A stretch of DNA of 40,534 nucleotides from Candidatus Melainabacteria bacterium (lineage in GTDB: Bacteria > Cyanobacteriota > Vampirovibrionia > Obscuribacterales > Obscuribacteraceae): contig PLZS01000074.1 in NCBI GenBank assembly GCA_003153555.1, positions 1 to 40,534 on the forward strand. Direction: 5' to 3'. A program made the translations under genes and the position numbers. Positions 7,502 through 16,357 of this stretch are shown here, in pieces (position 1 is the stretch's first letter; every line of letters starts with the position of its first letter). The notes beneath the pieces were generated by a model. The model saw nothing but the letters and a program-made list of their open reading frames with translations, was not told where the DNA came from and made no database searches.

Positions 7502-9157
7502 CTAGACGGGGCAGGTACAAGGCAACACGAAGAGTAATGCATCAGATTGATGGTGTACTGTCAGTTCACCCAAACATCCTTTAGCATAGCCTGTACCAGG
7601 TTTCCATGAATGTTCGATGGTGAGCGTTACGTCCATTGGAATATCAGGTGCGGGAACGCCATTGCAAGTAAAGGTTTCAAGGGCGAAATTTGGCGTTGGC
7701 ATTGGACCAATCGAATCGCTCCACTCTTCTGAACCTTCTGGGGAAGCGGTCTTGTCACATCCTAGAGGAAGGACCGTAAGACTATCGGGGGTGGCGATGA
7801 TAGGCACGATTGGATTAGCGACAAGATTAGGATAGATGTAAAACGTCTGCTCCTCGTCAGTCATAGAAACGGGGCAAATGGACATGGCGGTAATTAAATT
7901 TCCCATGGTGTAACCCGGCACCATTTCTTTGCAACGTTGCAAAATATACTCCATAGATTTACTTGACGTGTCAGGTGGTGCATTTCCGACAACAGCGAAG
8001 TAGAGAGTTGGCGGAAGGTACTCATTGCCTACATAGGCTGTGCCACTGACAGTTGCGCAAATGAAAGGAATGGGATATGGAACTCCATCTCCACTCTCCT
8101 TCGTTGTGCCAGGGGATGATTCATAAGTGGTCGAATCCATCGGGATAAAGTCAAGGCGCCATTGTAGATCGTTTTTCTTTACAACAACTCTGACAAAGCC
8201 GTTTGGAAATTGTAGTGGAAACACTTTGCGCGGGTTTGTTTGCACCCAAGCCATCGCTTTTTCACCGGCGACACCAGGTTTGGTGTCAACTTGGCCCCCT
8301 ACTGAGAATGCGTTCGGAACAGCCTTATCCCAAGTTGAAGCAAGCATGTTTGGTGGTTGTTTATCGGCATCGAAGAGTGTCTTCGAAACAAGATGCGGCT
8401 TTTGATCGAATTGATACGGCACTTGCCAGAAAGTTTGGTTAGCTACTGTTAGAGGCGTATAGCCTTTTAAATATGTCTTTCCATTTGCTCCTGAAGGCAC
8501 TGGATTTCTGGTTGTTGCCGTGGTGTCAGAAGTAGGCAGATTGTAGCCTACGGGCAGATTGTCCGTAACCTCGATGTTACTTTCCTTGTTGCGATCCATA
8601 AGAGACGTTTGCCAATTTTGTGGACCACCTAGATAGCTTACGCTTGTGTTAGTTCCGATCATGCGTGTTGAATTCTGTTTGGAATATTCTTCAAAATAAC
8701 CGTGTAAATTAGCTTCATCAGTCAGTTTGGCGGAGAGCTGGTCGCTGATTGATTGTGCTCCTTCCTGCGCTGACTGCACATTTTGAGTCGTATCTCCGGC
8801 CGCCGAACCAGCAGCATCTGAATTGATCGCAACGAATAAGGCCTTGCCCCACACTCTATCGATATTCGTCAGGTTTACTTTGCCGTCGCCGATGCCTACT
8901 CCGGCTGTTGGACCGCCAGTTACATCTCTGAAAAACTCTTCTTTATCATCGCCAGCAATAGTGTAAGTCACCCCATCTGCACTTAAAGCCTGCTTACCGA
9001 CGTTGAGCGCTCCGGCGTCAGTGGCGTTTTTCGTTTCGTTCTGAGCGCCCATGTACATCGAGAAAAAGAAAAATCCCACGCCTAATACTACAAGAACGAG
9101 GGCAAGCACAGCACTGAAGGCGATTGCAGACGCTCTTTTGCGACGTAATCTGGTCAT
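7502..9157 (-). CDS. TadG-like (TadE/G family) pilus-assembly or envelope protein
   Basis: 551 residues; last gene of a three-gene minus-strand operon. A short basic N-terminus (MTRLRRKRASAIAFS) is followed by a long TM helix (about 10-35) and then ETKNATDAGALNVGKQAL, the 'N-A-A-D-A-[AG]-A-L-A' type sequence that marks TadG-like pseudopilin-related proteins. The rest is a large extracytoplasmic region, Thr/Pro-rich with several Cys in the last third. GAGG stands ten bases before the ATG. TadE/TadG proteins are minor components of Flp/Tad pilus systems. No TadA ATPase, TadB/C, RcpA or Flp pilin is present in this window, so the export machinery must be elsewhere or the protein has another envelope role. 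Confidence 0.8.
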   Translation of the reverse strand: MTRLRRKRASAIAFSAVLALVLVVLGVGFFFFSMYMGAQNETKNATDAGALNVGKQALSADGVTYTIAGDDKEEFFRDVTGGPTAGVGIGDGKVNLTNIDRVWGKALFVAINSDAAGSAAGDTTQNVQSAQEGAQSISDQLSAKLTDEANLHGYFEEYSKQNSTRMIGTNTSVSYLGGPQNWQTSLMDRNKESNIEVTDNLPVGYNLPTSDTTATTRNPVPSGANGKTYLKGYTPLTVANQTFWQVPYQFDQKPHLVSKTLFDADKQPPNMLASTWDKAVPNAFSVGGQVDTKPGVAGEKAMAWVQTNPRKVFPLQFPNGFVRVVVKKNDLQWRLDFIPMDSTTYESSPGTTKESGDGVPYPIPFICATVSGTAYVGNEYLPPTLYFAVVGNAPPDTSSKSMEYILQRCKEMVPGYTMGNLITAMSICPVSMTDEEQTFYIYPNLVANPIVPIIATPDSLTVLPLGCDKTASPEGSEEWSDSIGPMPTPNFALETFTCNGVPAPDIPMDVTLTIEHSWKPGTGYAKGCLGELTVHHQSDALLFVLPCTCPV

Positions 9158-9217
9158 TCTTTTTTACCTCTGAATAACGTGGATAAGATGAACTAACTAA
9201 TAAAGCGGGATTCTCTA

Positions 9218-9604
9218 TCACTTCTGGGCAATCACTGGCTCTACATCTTTTGCTTTGAAAACAAAATCGCTAAAACCTGGGAAAGGCACAGGCAAATGTA
9301 CGTTCATCGTACTGGTGCAAGTGACTTGCTCGAGGGTGTATTGTAGAGCGACGTCAATGCCTGTAATTATCGAGGATTTGTGAAACGTGCTAAGCGAATT
9401 TTGCACAGCAAGCTCCGCTTGGGTTTCATTTGCTTGATTCGCCGCAGCCCGGGCTGCATTCTTGGCGGTGGTATCATTCATTGTGTTTGCGGATACAAGC
9501 ACGATCAAATCAAGAATCGCAAGTGCAATAGGAATAAGTACAATGGCTGCTACTGCGGATTCAGCAAGGCTTGACCCTTTGCGAGTTCTGGAACGCTTTT
9601 TCAT
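9218..9604 (-). CDS. TadE-like pseudopilin-family protein
   Basis: 128 residues. The open frame extends further upstream, but ATG at 9604 is chosen because GAAGG is well placed before it and the protein then begins with a basic leader (MKKRSRTRKGSSLAESAV). A hydrophobic helix follows (AAIVLIPIALAILDLIVLVSA, written here in part: AIVLIPIALAILDLIV) and then TTAKNAARAAANQANETQ, typical of TadE-like proteins. The extracytoplasmic domain is short with a single Cys. It is the middle gene of the TadE/TadE/TadG-like operon, with a 40 bp gap upstream and 60 bp downstream. The acidic residue within GSSLAES matches the conserved Glu of prepilin-like helices. Confidence 0.75.
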   Translation of the reverse strand: MKKRSRTRKGSSLAESAVAAIVLIPIALAILDLIVLVSANTMNDTTAKNAARAAANQANETQAELAVQNSLSTFHKSSIITGIDVALQYTLEQVTCTSTMNVHLPVPFPGFSDFVFKAKDVEPVIAQK

Positions 9605-9644
9605 AGATGTTGCCTTCGCATGTCTTTCCTTGCTATAGCGCACG

Positions 9645-10157
9645 TTAAGGTGTGGGGTCAGCATAATCAGGGTTTTCCATGGCGCGCTCGGCCGAAATTG
9701 TGAAAGTCATTGGACCGTTAAGCCCAGGCACACTGACTACAGGTAAGGGAATCGGTAGAAACGGAGTGCAGATAACAGTCGTTGTTACTCTCACCACTTT
9801 GTCTACAACCGCGTTATTAAGAGAATCGGTGCTATTTTGTCCAGAGCGATACGTAACTACAGTTGTTGGTGGTCCTTGCATCTTCACAAAGTGCCCCATG
9901 CCGTTAGCCCAGGTATCAGGTATTCCCTTCAGAACTGAGCCGGAGCTATTTCTTGCATCAAGGTAAGGTAGCAAAGCTGCTTCGTTCACCTGATTGGTAT
10001 TTAAAACCATGCAGAGTCCGTAAGAAATGCAGACGCTCAGTAAATCGACTAGGGGAAAGAAGATGGCAATCAAAAGCACTCCCAGAGCTGGTCCGAACTC
10101 AGCCATACCCGAAGCACCGCAGGTGTCTCGTAGTAATGTGCGTCGTTTTCTGTTCAT
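9645..10157 (-). CDS. TadE-like envelope protein, first gene of the tad-like operon
   Basis: 170 residues, beginning MNRKRRTLLRDTCGASGMAEFGPALGVLLIAIF. The basic leader, the 'GASGMAEF' segment with its conserved Glu, and the long hydrophobic helix (about 20-45) fit the TadE-like pattern. The mature region carries NTNQVNEAALLPYLDARN and ends in FTISAERAMENPDYADP. The SD is weak (GAG about 12 bases upstream). It is transcribed leftward away from the KT-repeat paralogue at 10348, so their promoters share the 190 bp between them. Confidence 0.7.
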   Translation of the reverse strand: MNRKRRTLLRDTCGASGMAEFGPALGVLLIAIFFPLVDLLSVCISYGLCMVLNTNQVNEAALLPYLDARNSSGSVLKGIPDTWANGMGHFVKMQGPPTTVVTYRSGQNSTDSLNNAVVDKVVRVTTTVICTPFLPIPLPVVSVPGLNGPMTFTISAERAMENPDYADPTP

Positions 10158-10282
10158 TGCTGGTGTTCTCTTGGTCTGTTCTATGTCTGATCAACGGCTG
10201 GCGGTAATTTTTTAGGGGGATTTTTCTTTAGTCCAAAAGCCGTTCGCTCCCTATAGTACATGACCCTATGCACCCTGGAGTT

Positions 10283-10311
10283 TTGCCACTAAGCTGTTAC
10301 TCATATATGAT
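10283..10311 (+). promoter_or_regulatory. Sigma-70-type promoter for the KT-repeat paralogue
   Basis: TTGCCA (10283-10288, five of six to TTGACA) and TATGAT (10306-10311, five of six to TATAAT) are separated by exactly 17 bp. The predicted start near 10318 gives a 30-base leader containing GTGGGGAC before the ATG at 10348. Confidence 0.5.
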
Positions 10312-10347
10312 GTGCTTTTAAACGAACTGTCGGCAGTGGGGACTTTC

Positions 10348-11649
10348 ATGACAGAAGAATCAAGCGGGGAAGCACCGCTACCCAGCAAAGATCTTGAAAA
10401 ATCGGCTGATAACGCTACTCCAGTGAAACAGAGAGTGGCGAAAACAATGATGGACATTAATCTTGAAGACTTGATCAACCCACTTACTGAGGGACTGTCG
10501 GTAGACGCAGCGGAAAAACCACCTGCTCCCAAACAAGAAAAAAAGCCACCACAGCCAAGAAAAGTCTCCAAGACTTTGCTTGAGGATTCCATAACGAGCC
10601 TTGATGCAATTAAAGACCTGGCTGAGGCCGCTGCTAAAACTGGATCATCAGAGCAGACTTCTGGTCAAAAACCAAGCAATCCTGTTGCTAAAACGATGCT
10701 GGATATGGAAATGCTTGATGGAATCGGCCTGTCCAAATTCGGTACCCCTGAAACGTCTCCACCGAAGTCTGTGCAAAAATTAAAGATACCGAAAAAGAAA
10801 ATTTCTAAGACCATGCTTGAGATTTCGCTGGAAAATCTCGAAAGTCTCATGCCGGTTGAGTCAGGCGATGACGCTTTGCCAGGCACAGAGGCTCGATCAG
10901 AGAACACAGGACCGGCGGCTGCCTCACCAGGGTCAGTGGCTGGTTTTGAAAACACAGGGACTGCGGCTGTCAGACCTCAGGTACGTCAGCAGTTTGTCGC
11001 AAAGACCATGTTGGATCATAGTCTGCTGTTAGAAGCGGTTTCCAGGTCAACTGCCAAAAAGGAACTGGAAGTTGCACAGCGTCTAAAGGAAAAATCGAAC
11101 GAGCCACCTAAACCACCGGTGGTGCCGATCAAGGCAGATAGGCCGGCGACGCCGTGCGCTTGGACATGGGCAGAAACCGATTCGAAAGATAAGTATCGCT
11201 ATTGTGCGACTTGTCAGACGCCTGTATACAACCTTGCCGGAATGGAGCGCCCTGAAGCCGAGGCGCTAATCTTCAATCGAGAGAATCGCAAAAAATTTAC
11301 TCTTTACAGTAGAGCTGATGGCAAATTCATGACCACCGATTGCCCAGTTCAGGTGAAGAGAAAGAATGATCTGATCATGCTTGCGATCGGGGCAATAGTG
11401 CTGGTTGTGGCCGCAATCACGATCATGACCTTAATGCCACCTGCACCTTTGCCCGCGCCCACTGCGTCTACTAGCGCACCGAATGTGGTGCGCCGATCTC
11501 CAACTTCTCAAGCTTCTGTGAATCGTCAGAACGGCTCCTCACACTTTGAGGCTGGTCAAGGTCTTCAGACTTTCGCTTTACCTGCTCCTACGGCTACGAC
11601 TACACGCACCGCTGATCCCGACGAGGACGGTAGTTTTTGGAAATATTAG
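10348..11649 (+). CDS. Membrane protein with VAKTxxD repeats, Cys ribbon and one TM helix (paralogue of 5133-6809)
   Basis: 433 residues. ATG at 10348 is chosen over the upstream GTG at 10312 because of the GGGG at the right distance and because MTEESSGE then aligns with the paralogue's MTVESGAG. Five repeats are present with Thr at 33, 76, 116, 155 and 220; each reads [VI][AS]KT-x-x-[ED] with an acidic +3. The Cys ribbon has C270, C286, C289 and C332 and shares MERPEAEALIF and RADGKFMT with the paralogue. A TM helix spans about 342-363, followed by an outside tail with SHFEAGQ and Thr-rich sequence. The segment LDGIGLSKFG after repeat three resembles LDAIGMAKAL after the paralogue's repeat at T240, so repeats and spacers share ancestry. 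Phospho-scaffold function is inferred. Confidence 0.85.
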   Translation: MTEESSGEAPLPSKDLEKSADNATPVKQRVAKTMMDINLEDLINPLTEGLSVDAAEKPPAPKQEKKPPQPRKVSKTLLEDSITSLDAIKDLAEAAAKTGSSEQTSGQKPSNPVAKTMLDMEMLDGIGLSKFGTPETSPPKSVQKLKIPKKKISKTMLEISLENLESLMPVESGDDALPGTEARSENTGPAAASPGSVAGFENTGTAAVRPQVRQQFVAKTMLDHSLLLEAVSRSTAKKELEVAQRLKEKSNEPPKPPVVPIKADRPATPCAWTWAETDSKDKYRYCATCQTPVYNLAGMERPEAEALIFNRENRKKFTLYSRADGKFMTTDCPVQVKRKNDLIMLAIGAIVLVVAAITIMTLMPPAPLPAPTASTSAPNVVRRSPTSQASVNRQNGSSHFEAGQGLQTFALPAPTATTTRTADPDEDGSFWKY

Positions 11650-11718
11650 TTAGATCAATGAATTGCATTTTCTTGACGCGGGTCCACCATTGTGGATGCC
11701 TTCCTCGGTCTTCCAATC

Positions 11719-11752
11719 AATAAACAGGGCCGGGGAAACAGCCCTGTTTATT
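11719..11752. terminator. Bidirectional hairpin terminator between convergent genes
   Basis: A perfect 12-bp inverted repeat, AATAAACAGGGC (11719-11730) and GCCCTGTTTATT (11741-11752), with a ten-base loop. The A/T-rich outer ends supply a short U-tract in either direction. It lies between genes converging from 11649 and 11773. Confidence 0.75.
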
Positions 11753-11772
11753 AACTTGCATAGGAGGAGGAG

Positions 11773-12033
11773 TTACGTCGGGGAATGATGGTGATGGCTG
11801 TTCCGGCAATTTCCGGTGTTATGGCGGTGAGAACGAAAGTTTGCAGCTACAGTTGTAGGCTCACCGGGGCTGAAGCGCCAATCATTAAGAACGGTTGAGC
11901 TACCAGGCTCGTACGGTTCTGCAATTGGCTTGAACTCATTTTGAGAGTCAGCGCGTGATGGCGATGCGGCAAACGTCGACGTTGCAAGTAATAGGGCGCT
12001 CACGGCCCAGATATATGATCGATTCGACTTCAT
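11773..12033 (-). CDS. Small secreted protein, His-rich C-terminus
   Basis: 86 residues from ATG at 12033, chosen over the upstream start at 12087 because GGGGGG precedes it and the product begins with a clean signal peptide (MKSNRSYIWAVSALLLATS, then TFAASPSRADS). The mature part is about 60 residues and ends RSHRHNTGNCRNSHHHHSPT, with seven His in the last 18 residues and a single Cys, which could bind a metal; this is inference only. No family is recognised. It is convergent with the KT-repeat paralogue across a strong terminator. Confidence 0.6.
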   Translation of the reverse strand: MKSNRSYIWAVSALLLATSTFAASPSRADSQNEFKPIAEPYEPGSSTVLNDWRFSPGEPTTVAANFRSHRHNTGNCRNSHHHHSPT

Positions 12034-12195
12034 TGTTACCCCCCATAATGCAGCGTTAAACAAGCTGCTTTCTTGCTGTGTGGACAATTTACGCCTCGCT
12101 TGTGTGCATTTTGTGAAGCATCAATTTTTGTTGAACATTTTGCAGGATTAGCTTGTTTTAGCCCTGCCAGTCCTAATCTTCGGTAGGATTAAGGT

Positions 12196-12888
12196 ATGTG
12201 TGGACGATATACGATTTCTAAAACAACAGAAGAGATTCTTGAACGGTTCAATGTGCTCAAGGAAATATTTGAGCTGACGCCGAATTATAACGTTGCGCCA
12301 TCGCATATGGTGCCTGTAGTTCTCAGTCAGACAAATGAATCAGATGATACTGTTCGTGTCCTGCAAATCGTAAAATGGGGACTCGTGCCTTTCTGGGTCA
12401 GGGATACTCGCAGTCATAAGCCATTCATCAATGCTCGTGTTGAAACAGTAGTTGAAAAACCTTCCTTCAAAAGTTCCCTGGCAAAAAAGCGATGCATTAT
12501 TCCCGCTGATGGGTTTTACGAATGGAAGACTGTTGATGGCAAGAAACAACCGATCCGGATTCGATTGCCTGGCGATCAGTTGTTCGGATTTGCCGGACTT
12601 TATGATGATTGGAAATCAGCTGACGGCTCGGTAAACATGCGTACATGCGCCATCATAACTGTTCCCGCCAATGAGGCGATGTCAGAAATTCATGGACGTA
12701 TGCCGGCCATTTTGACACCTGAAGGCGAAAGTATATGGCTTGATCCTGAACAAAAGGATACGAAAATTCTGGCTCAATACCTCGAGCCGTATAAAGGTGA
12801 AATCGAAACTTTTGCGGTTTCGCCGATCGTCAATTCTGTAAAAAACAATAGTATTGAGTGCACCCTAGCGGTGGCTAACTCCTCATAG
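12196..12888 (+). CDS. yedK: SOS response-associated peptidase / abasic-site DNA-protein crosslinker (SRAP, YedK/HMCES family)
   Basis: 230 residues. The protein begins MCGRYT, so Cys2 becomes the N-terminal nucleophile that forms the thiazolidine crosslink to abasic sites in ssDNA after Met removal. Other family residues are visible: N32 in NYNVAP, E109 in PADGFYEWK, and H166 in EIHGRMP. The length is normal for the family (about 220-235). AGGA lies seven bases before the ATG. The protein protects abasic sites at stalled forks. No LexA box is obvious upstream, only a repeated AGGATTA at about 12145 and 12185, and no DNA repair genes are adjacent. Confidence 0.95.
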   Translation: MCGRYTISKTTEEILERFNVLKEIFELTPNYNVAPSHMVPVVLSQTNESDDTVRVLQIVKWGLVPFWVRDTRSHKPFINARVETVVEKPSFKSSLAKKRCIIPADGFYEWKTVDGKKQPIRIRLPGDQLFGFAGLYDDWKSADGSVNMRTCAIITVPANEAMSEIHGRMPAILTPEGESIWLDPEQKDTKILAQYLEPYKGEIETFAVSPIVNSVKNNSIECTLAVANSS

Positions 12889-12953
12889 AGTCAGGGCAAA
12901 TTGAGGCACTGTAGCTCTCGAACTTTGTACGTTGTAGATTTAAGGAGCACAAA

Positions 12954-13142
12954 TCAACCTTCATCCGCGTCTTGATCGGATGCATCGTCCTCTTCCTCAG
13001 GTTCCGTTTCTGGAAGTGTCGATGTGTCCGGCTTGAGACCTTGCGCTTTTGTATCGCTTTTCAAGCCGCCTTTGTCTGCCCGCTCTTCTTCTACATCGTT
13101 TGGACGCTCATTGCGTTTTTTATTGACGTTCTTCCTGTCCAT
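12954..13142 (-). CDS. Small highly charged hypothetical protein
   Basis: 62 residues with a basic N-terminus (MDRKNVNKKRNERPNDV) and a strongly acidic C-terminus (ETEPEEEDDASDQDADEG). It has no hydrophobic segment and is probably disordered. A good SD (GAGG seven bases before the ATG) and the non-random charge pattern support a real gene. No family is recognised. Confidence 0.5.
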   Translation of the reverse strand: MDRKNVNKKRNERPNDVEEERADKGGLKSDTKAQGLKPDTSTLPETEPEEEDDASDQDADEG

Positions 13143-13308
13143 CTTGGATCCTCAATTTATAGAAGCCCTGGAGGTCCCTTCGTTAATTTGGCGCAGAAGT
13201 GGATCGAGCCGGAGTACTCTGCGGCGATCTCCTCTGCTGAAAAACTAGACAGTCGGCTCCGAGTGAATGTTCCTTGCTGATTAATAAAACGTTCTAAGCC
13301 CACCAGCA

Positions 13309-13584
13309 CTAGAATTGTTCTGCTTGCGGCTTCCTTTCGGCCGCTTTTTGTTGCTTACCTTCCAGCTCATAGACTTCAGCAAGTTTGAGCAAGGTATGTT
13401 TCAAGATATTTGGTTGCTCGTACATTGGACTGTTTGCGATCAATATCGCTGTCGGCTGCTGTAATCCATAAATTTCCACAATCCGTTCATACAATCTTTC
13501 TGCATCTTGAATGCGCCCTACTTTAATGAACAACTCAGCAAGGGCGTCATATGCCCGTGCGATTTCTGATGTGCCCTGCAACAT
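13309..13584 (-). CDS. Small TPR-like protein downstream of valS
   Basis: About 91 residues from ATG at 13584. The open frame extends back to GTG at 13689 inside the end of valS, but the protein-like sequence begins after the valS stop. ARAYDALAELFIKVGRIQDAERLYERIVEIYG is a canonical TPR helix pair (quoted only in pieces: AYDALAELFIKVGR, DAERLYERIVEIYG), and ILKHTLLKLAEVYELEGKQQ looks like a second repeat's first helix. The SD is poor, so translation may be coupled to valS. It may be a fragment of a longer TPR protein; in the same strand context nothing else of it remains. Confidence 0.5.
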   Translation of the reverse strand: MLQGTSEIARAYDALAELFIKVGRIQDAERLYERIVEIYGLQQPTAILIANSPMYEQPNILKHTLLKLAEVYELEGKQQKAAERKPQAEQF

Positions 13585-13627
13585 TCCTGGGATTGGATAC
13601 GCCAACGAAAAATCGCCGCAACAGACC

Positions 13628-16357
13628 TTAAGACTCGTCGAGAATAGCCAGCTGAGCGTCGATGCTCTCAAGCTGAGCTTGTAGATCACGGAGTTGTTGC
13701 TCCATGCCCTCGACTTTATCCTTCGGTGCTCGGTCCTTAAATCCAGGGCGATCTAGAGTCTCTTGCACTTTTGCAATTTCCTTTTGCACGGATTGTTTGC
13801 GCTGGTTCAACTTCTCTCTTGATTTGTCAACATCAATGAGATTAGCCAAGGGAATATAGATCGTCGCTGACGAGACTTTTTCATGAGCAGCTTTTGAGGG
13901 CGCCTTTTCCGATGCTCCCATCTTAAGCGGATTGACCTTGGTGCCTAGACGTTGAATATAGTTACGTCCGGTTTCAAGCCACTCTAGTTCCTTTGGATCG
14001 CTGACCGAAATAATTACTTCGGCTTCCGCGGATGCAGGCACGTTATAAGTCTGGCGCATATTTCTGATTGAGCGGATGACGCGAATCAGGAAACTCATCT
14101 TCTCTTCCGAAGCTGGATTGAGATAGCGATCGTCTTCTCGTGGATATGGCGCAAACATGACCGATATCAGTTGATCGAACATTACGTTCTTGGGAATCAA
14201 GCTCCACAATTCTTCTGTTATGAAAGGCATGATCGGGTGAAGAGCGCGCATCAAGCCTTCGAAAATCGTGTGCAGCACTTTCTTCGTCTGACCATCCGGT
14301 GCTTTGCCCTCAGCTTCTTGGCCTAATTGGATTTTTGCAATTTCAAGATACCAATCGCAGAAGTAATCCCAAATGAACGTGTACAGTTCACTGGCCACGA
14401 TATGGAAATCGTAGTTGTTGTGAGCTTCATTGACCGTAGTTAACATCGTGTTGTAGCGATGAAGAATCCAACTATCGGCCAATGTCAATTTTGGAATGTC
14501 GATGCCGGATGGCTTGTAGCCCTCAAGTTGCGCCAGTACGAATCTTCCTGTATTCCACAGCTTGTTACTGAATTTTTTGTATTCGTCTAAACGATCTTCA
14601 CGGAAGCGAACATCTTGATCACCTTTTACACCAATTGAAGTGAACAGGAATCTGTTTGCATCCGCGCCATATTTATCGATCATGTCGAGAGGATCGATTG
14701 TGTTTTGCTTGGATTTGGACATGCGCTTTCCATCGGGCGTTTGGATAACCGGATGGATGAGAACATGCTTGAACGGAATTGTTTTCATGAACTTAAAGCT
14801 CAGGAAAATCATCCGTGAAACCCAGAGATTGATAATTTCTCTCGCCGTGGAAAGAACAGTTGTCGGATAGAACTCTTTCAGGATTGGTGTCTCATCAGGC
14901 CAGCCTAGTGTGGCGAAAGGCCAGAGACCAGAGCTAAACCAGGTGTCAAGAACGTCTGGATCTTGCTCCAAATTCTTTGAACCGCATTTGGTGCATTCAG
15001 TCGGCGCCTCTTCAAAGGCATCCACATGACCGTTTTCACAAGTCCAAATTGGAATACGATGTCCCCACCACAACTGACGGCTAATATTCCAATCGCGAAT
15101 GTTTCGCATCCAATCAAGATAAGTGGTCGCGTATCTTTCCGGAATAAATACAATACGATCGTCTTCAACCGCCTTGATAGCCGGTTCAACAAGTTCCTTC
15201 ATGGAAACGAACCATTGATCCGACAGATACGGTTCGATCACTGTGTGACACCGTTCGCAGTGCCCAACGCCATGAGTGTAGTCTTGCACTTCGGCAAGCA
15301 ATTCTTGCGCACCTAGCTGTTCTATGGCCATTTCACGAACTTTGAAGCGATCCTTACCTTGCAAATCAGCAGGCACGAACTCGTTGGCGCACAGCTTACC
15401 TTCCGCATCGATAACTGCGGGCTGGGCTAGTTTGTGGCGTTGACCAACTTCCCAGTCGTTTGCATCGTGGGCAGGAGTTATCTTCAAAGCGCCTGTGCCG
15501 AAATCCCTCTCGACATAGGAATCGGCAATTACTGGGATCTCTCTATCTGTTAGAGGCAAGCGAACGTTCTTGCCAACAAAGCTCTTATACCTATCGTCTT
15601 CAGGATGAACGGCAACGGCAACGTCGCCAAACATTGTTTCCGGCCGAGTGGTTGCCACAGTGAGACTGCCGGATCCATCTACTAGAGGATACTTAATCAA
15701 ATAGAGATGACCGGCACTGTCTTCATGTTCAACTTCCAGGTCAGACAAGCTGGTCAAGCAGCGCGGACACCAGTTGGTGATGCGATTGCCGCGATAAATC
15801 ATGCCCTCTTTGTAGAGAGTGACGAAGGCCCGATAAATCGCCTTTACATAGTTGGCATCCATGGTGAACGCCAAACGGTCCCAATTGAAGCTGACGCCAA
15901 GGCGTTTGTATTGATTGAGAATGTTATTGCCATACTCATTACGCCACTCCCAAACCTTCTCAACGAACTTTTCGCGACCAAGATCGCGCCGATTCTTGCC
16001 CTCTTTCTTCAGCTGTCTCTCGACCACAATCTGCGTCGAAATGCCGGCATGGTCCGTTCCAGGCTGCCAGAGGACGTTATAGCCCTGCATTCTCTTCAGC
16101 CGAATCAAGACATCTTGAAGAGTGCCGTTAAGGGCGTGCCCCATGTGTAAATTGCCCGTAATGTTGGGCGGCGGCAGCGCAATCGAGAACTTTGGCTTAT
16201 CAGGGTTGATGTCAAGGTCAAACACGCCGTTATCGAACCAGTGTTGCGTCCACTTTGATTCGACTTCTGCGGGGTTATAAGCCATTTTTGAAGTCTCAGT
16301 TGATTTTGTAGCGGATGGTGTAGACATGATTAAGTTCTGGCGGCTCTCTGTCGTCAT
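13628..16357 (-). CDS. valS: Valyl-tRNA synthetase
   Basis: 909 residues, normal for bacterial ValRS. It charges tRNA-Val. Class I signatures are visible: HMGH at about 71-74 within PPPNITGNLHMGHALNG, and GKRMSKSKQN (KMSKS loop) near residue 547. The editing domain lies between them (TVATTRPETMFGDVAVAVHP). Several CxxC pairs (CPRC, CERC, CTKC) suggest bound zinc, as in many ValRS. The C-terminal 65 residues are the typical coiled-coil arm (LNQRKQSVQKEIAKVQETL). The start is uncertain: ATG 16357, ATG 16327 or ATG 16285 (MAYNPAEVESKW) are all in frame, and none has a strong SD; the last begins right at the conserved domain. It is divergent from efp. Confidence 0.97.
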   Translation of the reverse strand: MTTESRQNLIMSTPSATKSTETSKMAYNPAEVESKWTQHWFDNGVFDLDINPDKPKFSIALPPPNITGNLHMGHALNGTLQDVLIRLKRMQGYNVLWQPGTDHAGISTQIVVERQLKKEGKNRRDLGREKFVEKVWEWRNEYGNNILNQYKRLGVSFNWDRLAFTMDANYVKAIYRAFVTLYKEGMIYRGNRITNWCPRCLTSLSDLEVEHEDSAGHLYLIKYPLVDGSGSLTVATTRPETMFGDVAVAVHPEDDRYKSFVGKNVRLPLTDREIPVIADSYVERDFGTGALKITPAHDANDWEVGQRHKLAQPAVIDAEGKLCANEFVPADLQGKDRFKVREMAIEQLGAQELLAEVQDYTHGVGHCERCHTVIEPYLSDQWFVSMKELVEPAIKAVEDDRIVFIPERYATTYLDWMRNIRDWNISRQLWWGHRIPIWTCENGHVDAFEEAPTECTKCGSKNLEQDPDVLDTWFSSGLWPFATLGWPDETPILKEFYPTTVLSTAREIINLWVSRMIFLSFKFMKTIPFKHVLIHPVIQTPDGKRMSKSKQNTIDPLDMIDKYGADANRFLFTSIGVKGDQDVRFREDRLDEYKKFSNKLWNTGRFVLAQLEGYKPSGIDIPKLTLADSWILHRYNTMLTTVNEAHNNYDFHIVASELYTFIWDYFCDWYLEIAKIQLGQEAEGKAPDGQTKKVLHTIFEGLMRALHPIMPFITEELWSLIPKNVMFDQLISVMFAPYPREDDRYLNPASEEKMSFLIRVIRSIRNMRQTYNVPASAEAEVIISVSDPKELEWLETGRNYIQRLGTKVNPLKMGASEKAPSKAAHEKVSSATIYIPLANLIDVDKSREKLNQRKQSVQKEIAKVQETLDRPGFKDRAPKDKVEGMEQQLRDLQAQLESIDAQLAILDES

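Noticed and set aside
12140..12195. Repeated AGGATTA considered as a LexA-type operator for the SRAP gene
   Set aside because: The repeats are direct rather than inverted and do not match a known LexA box.
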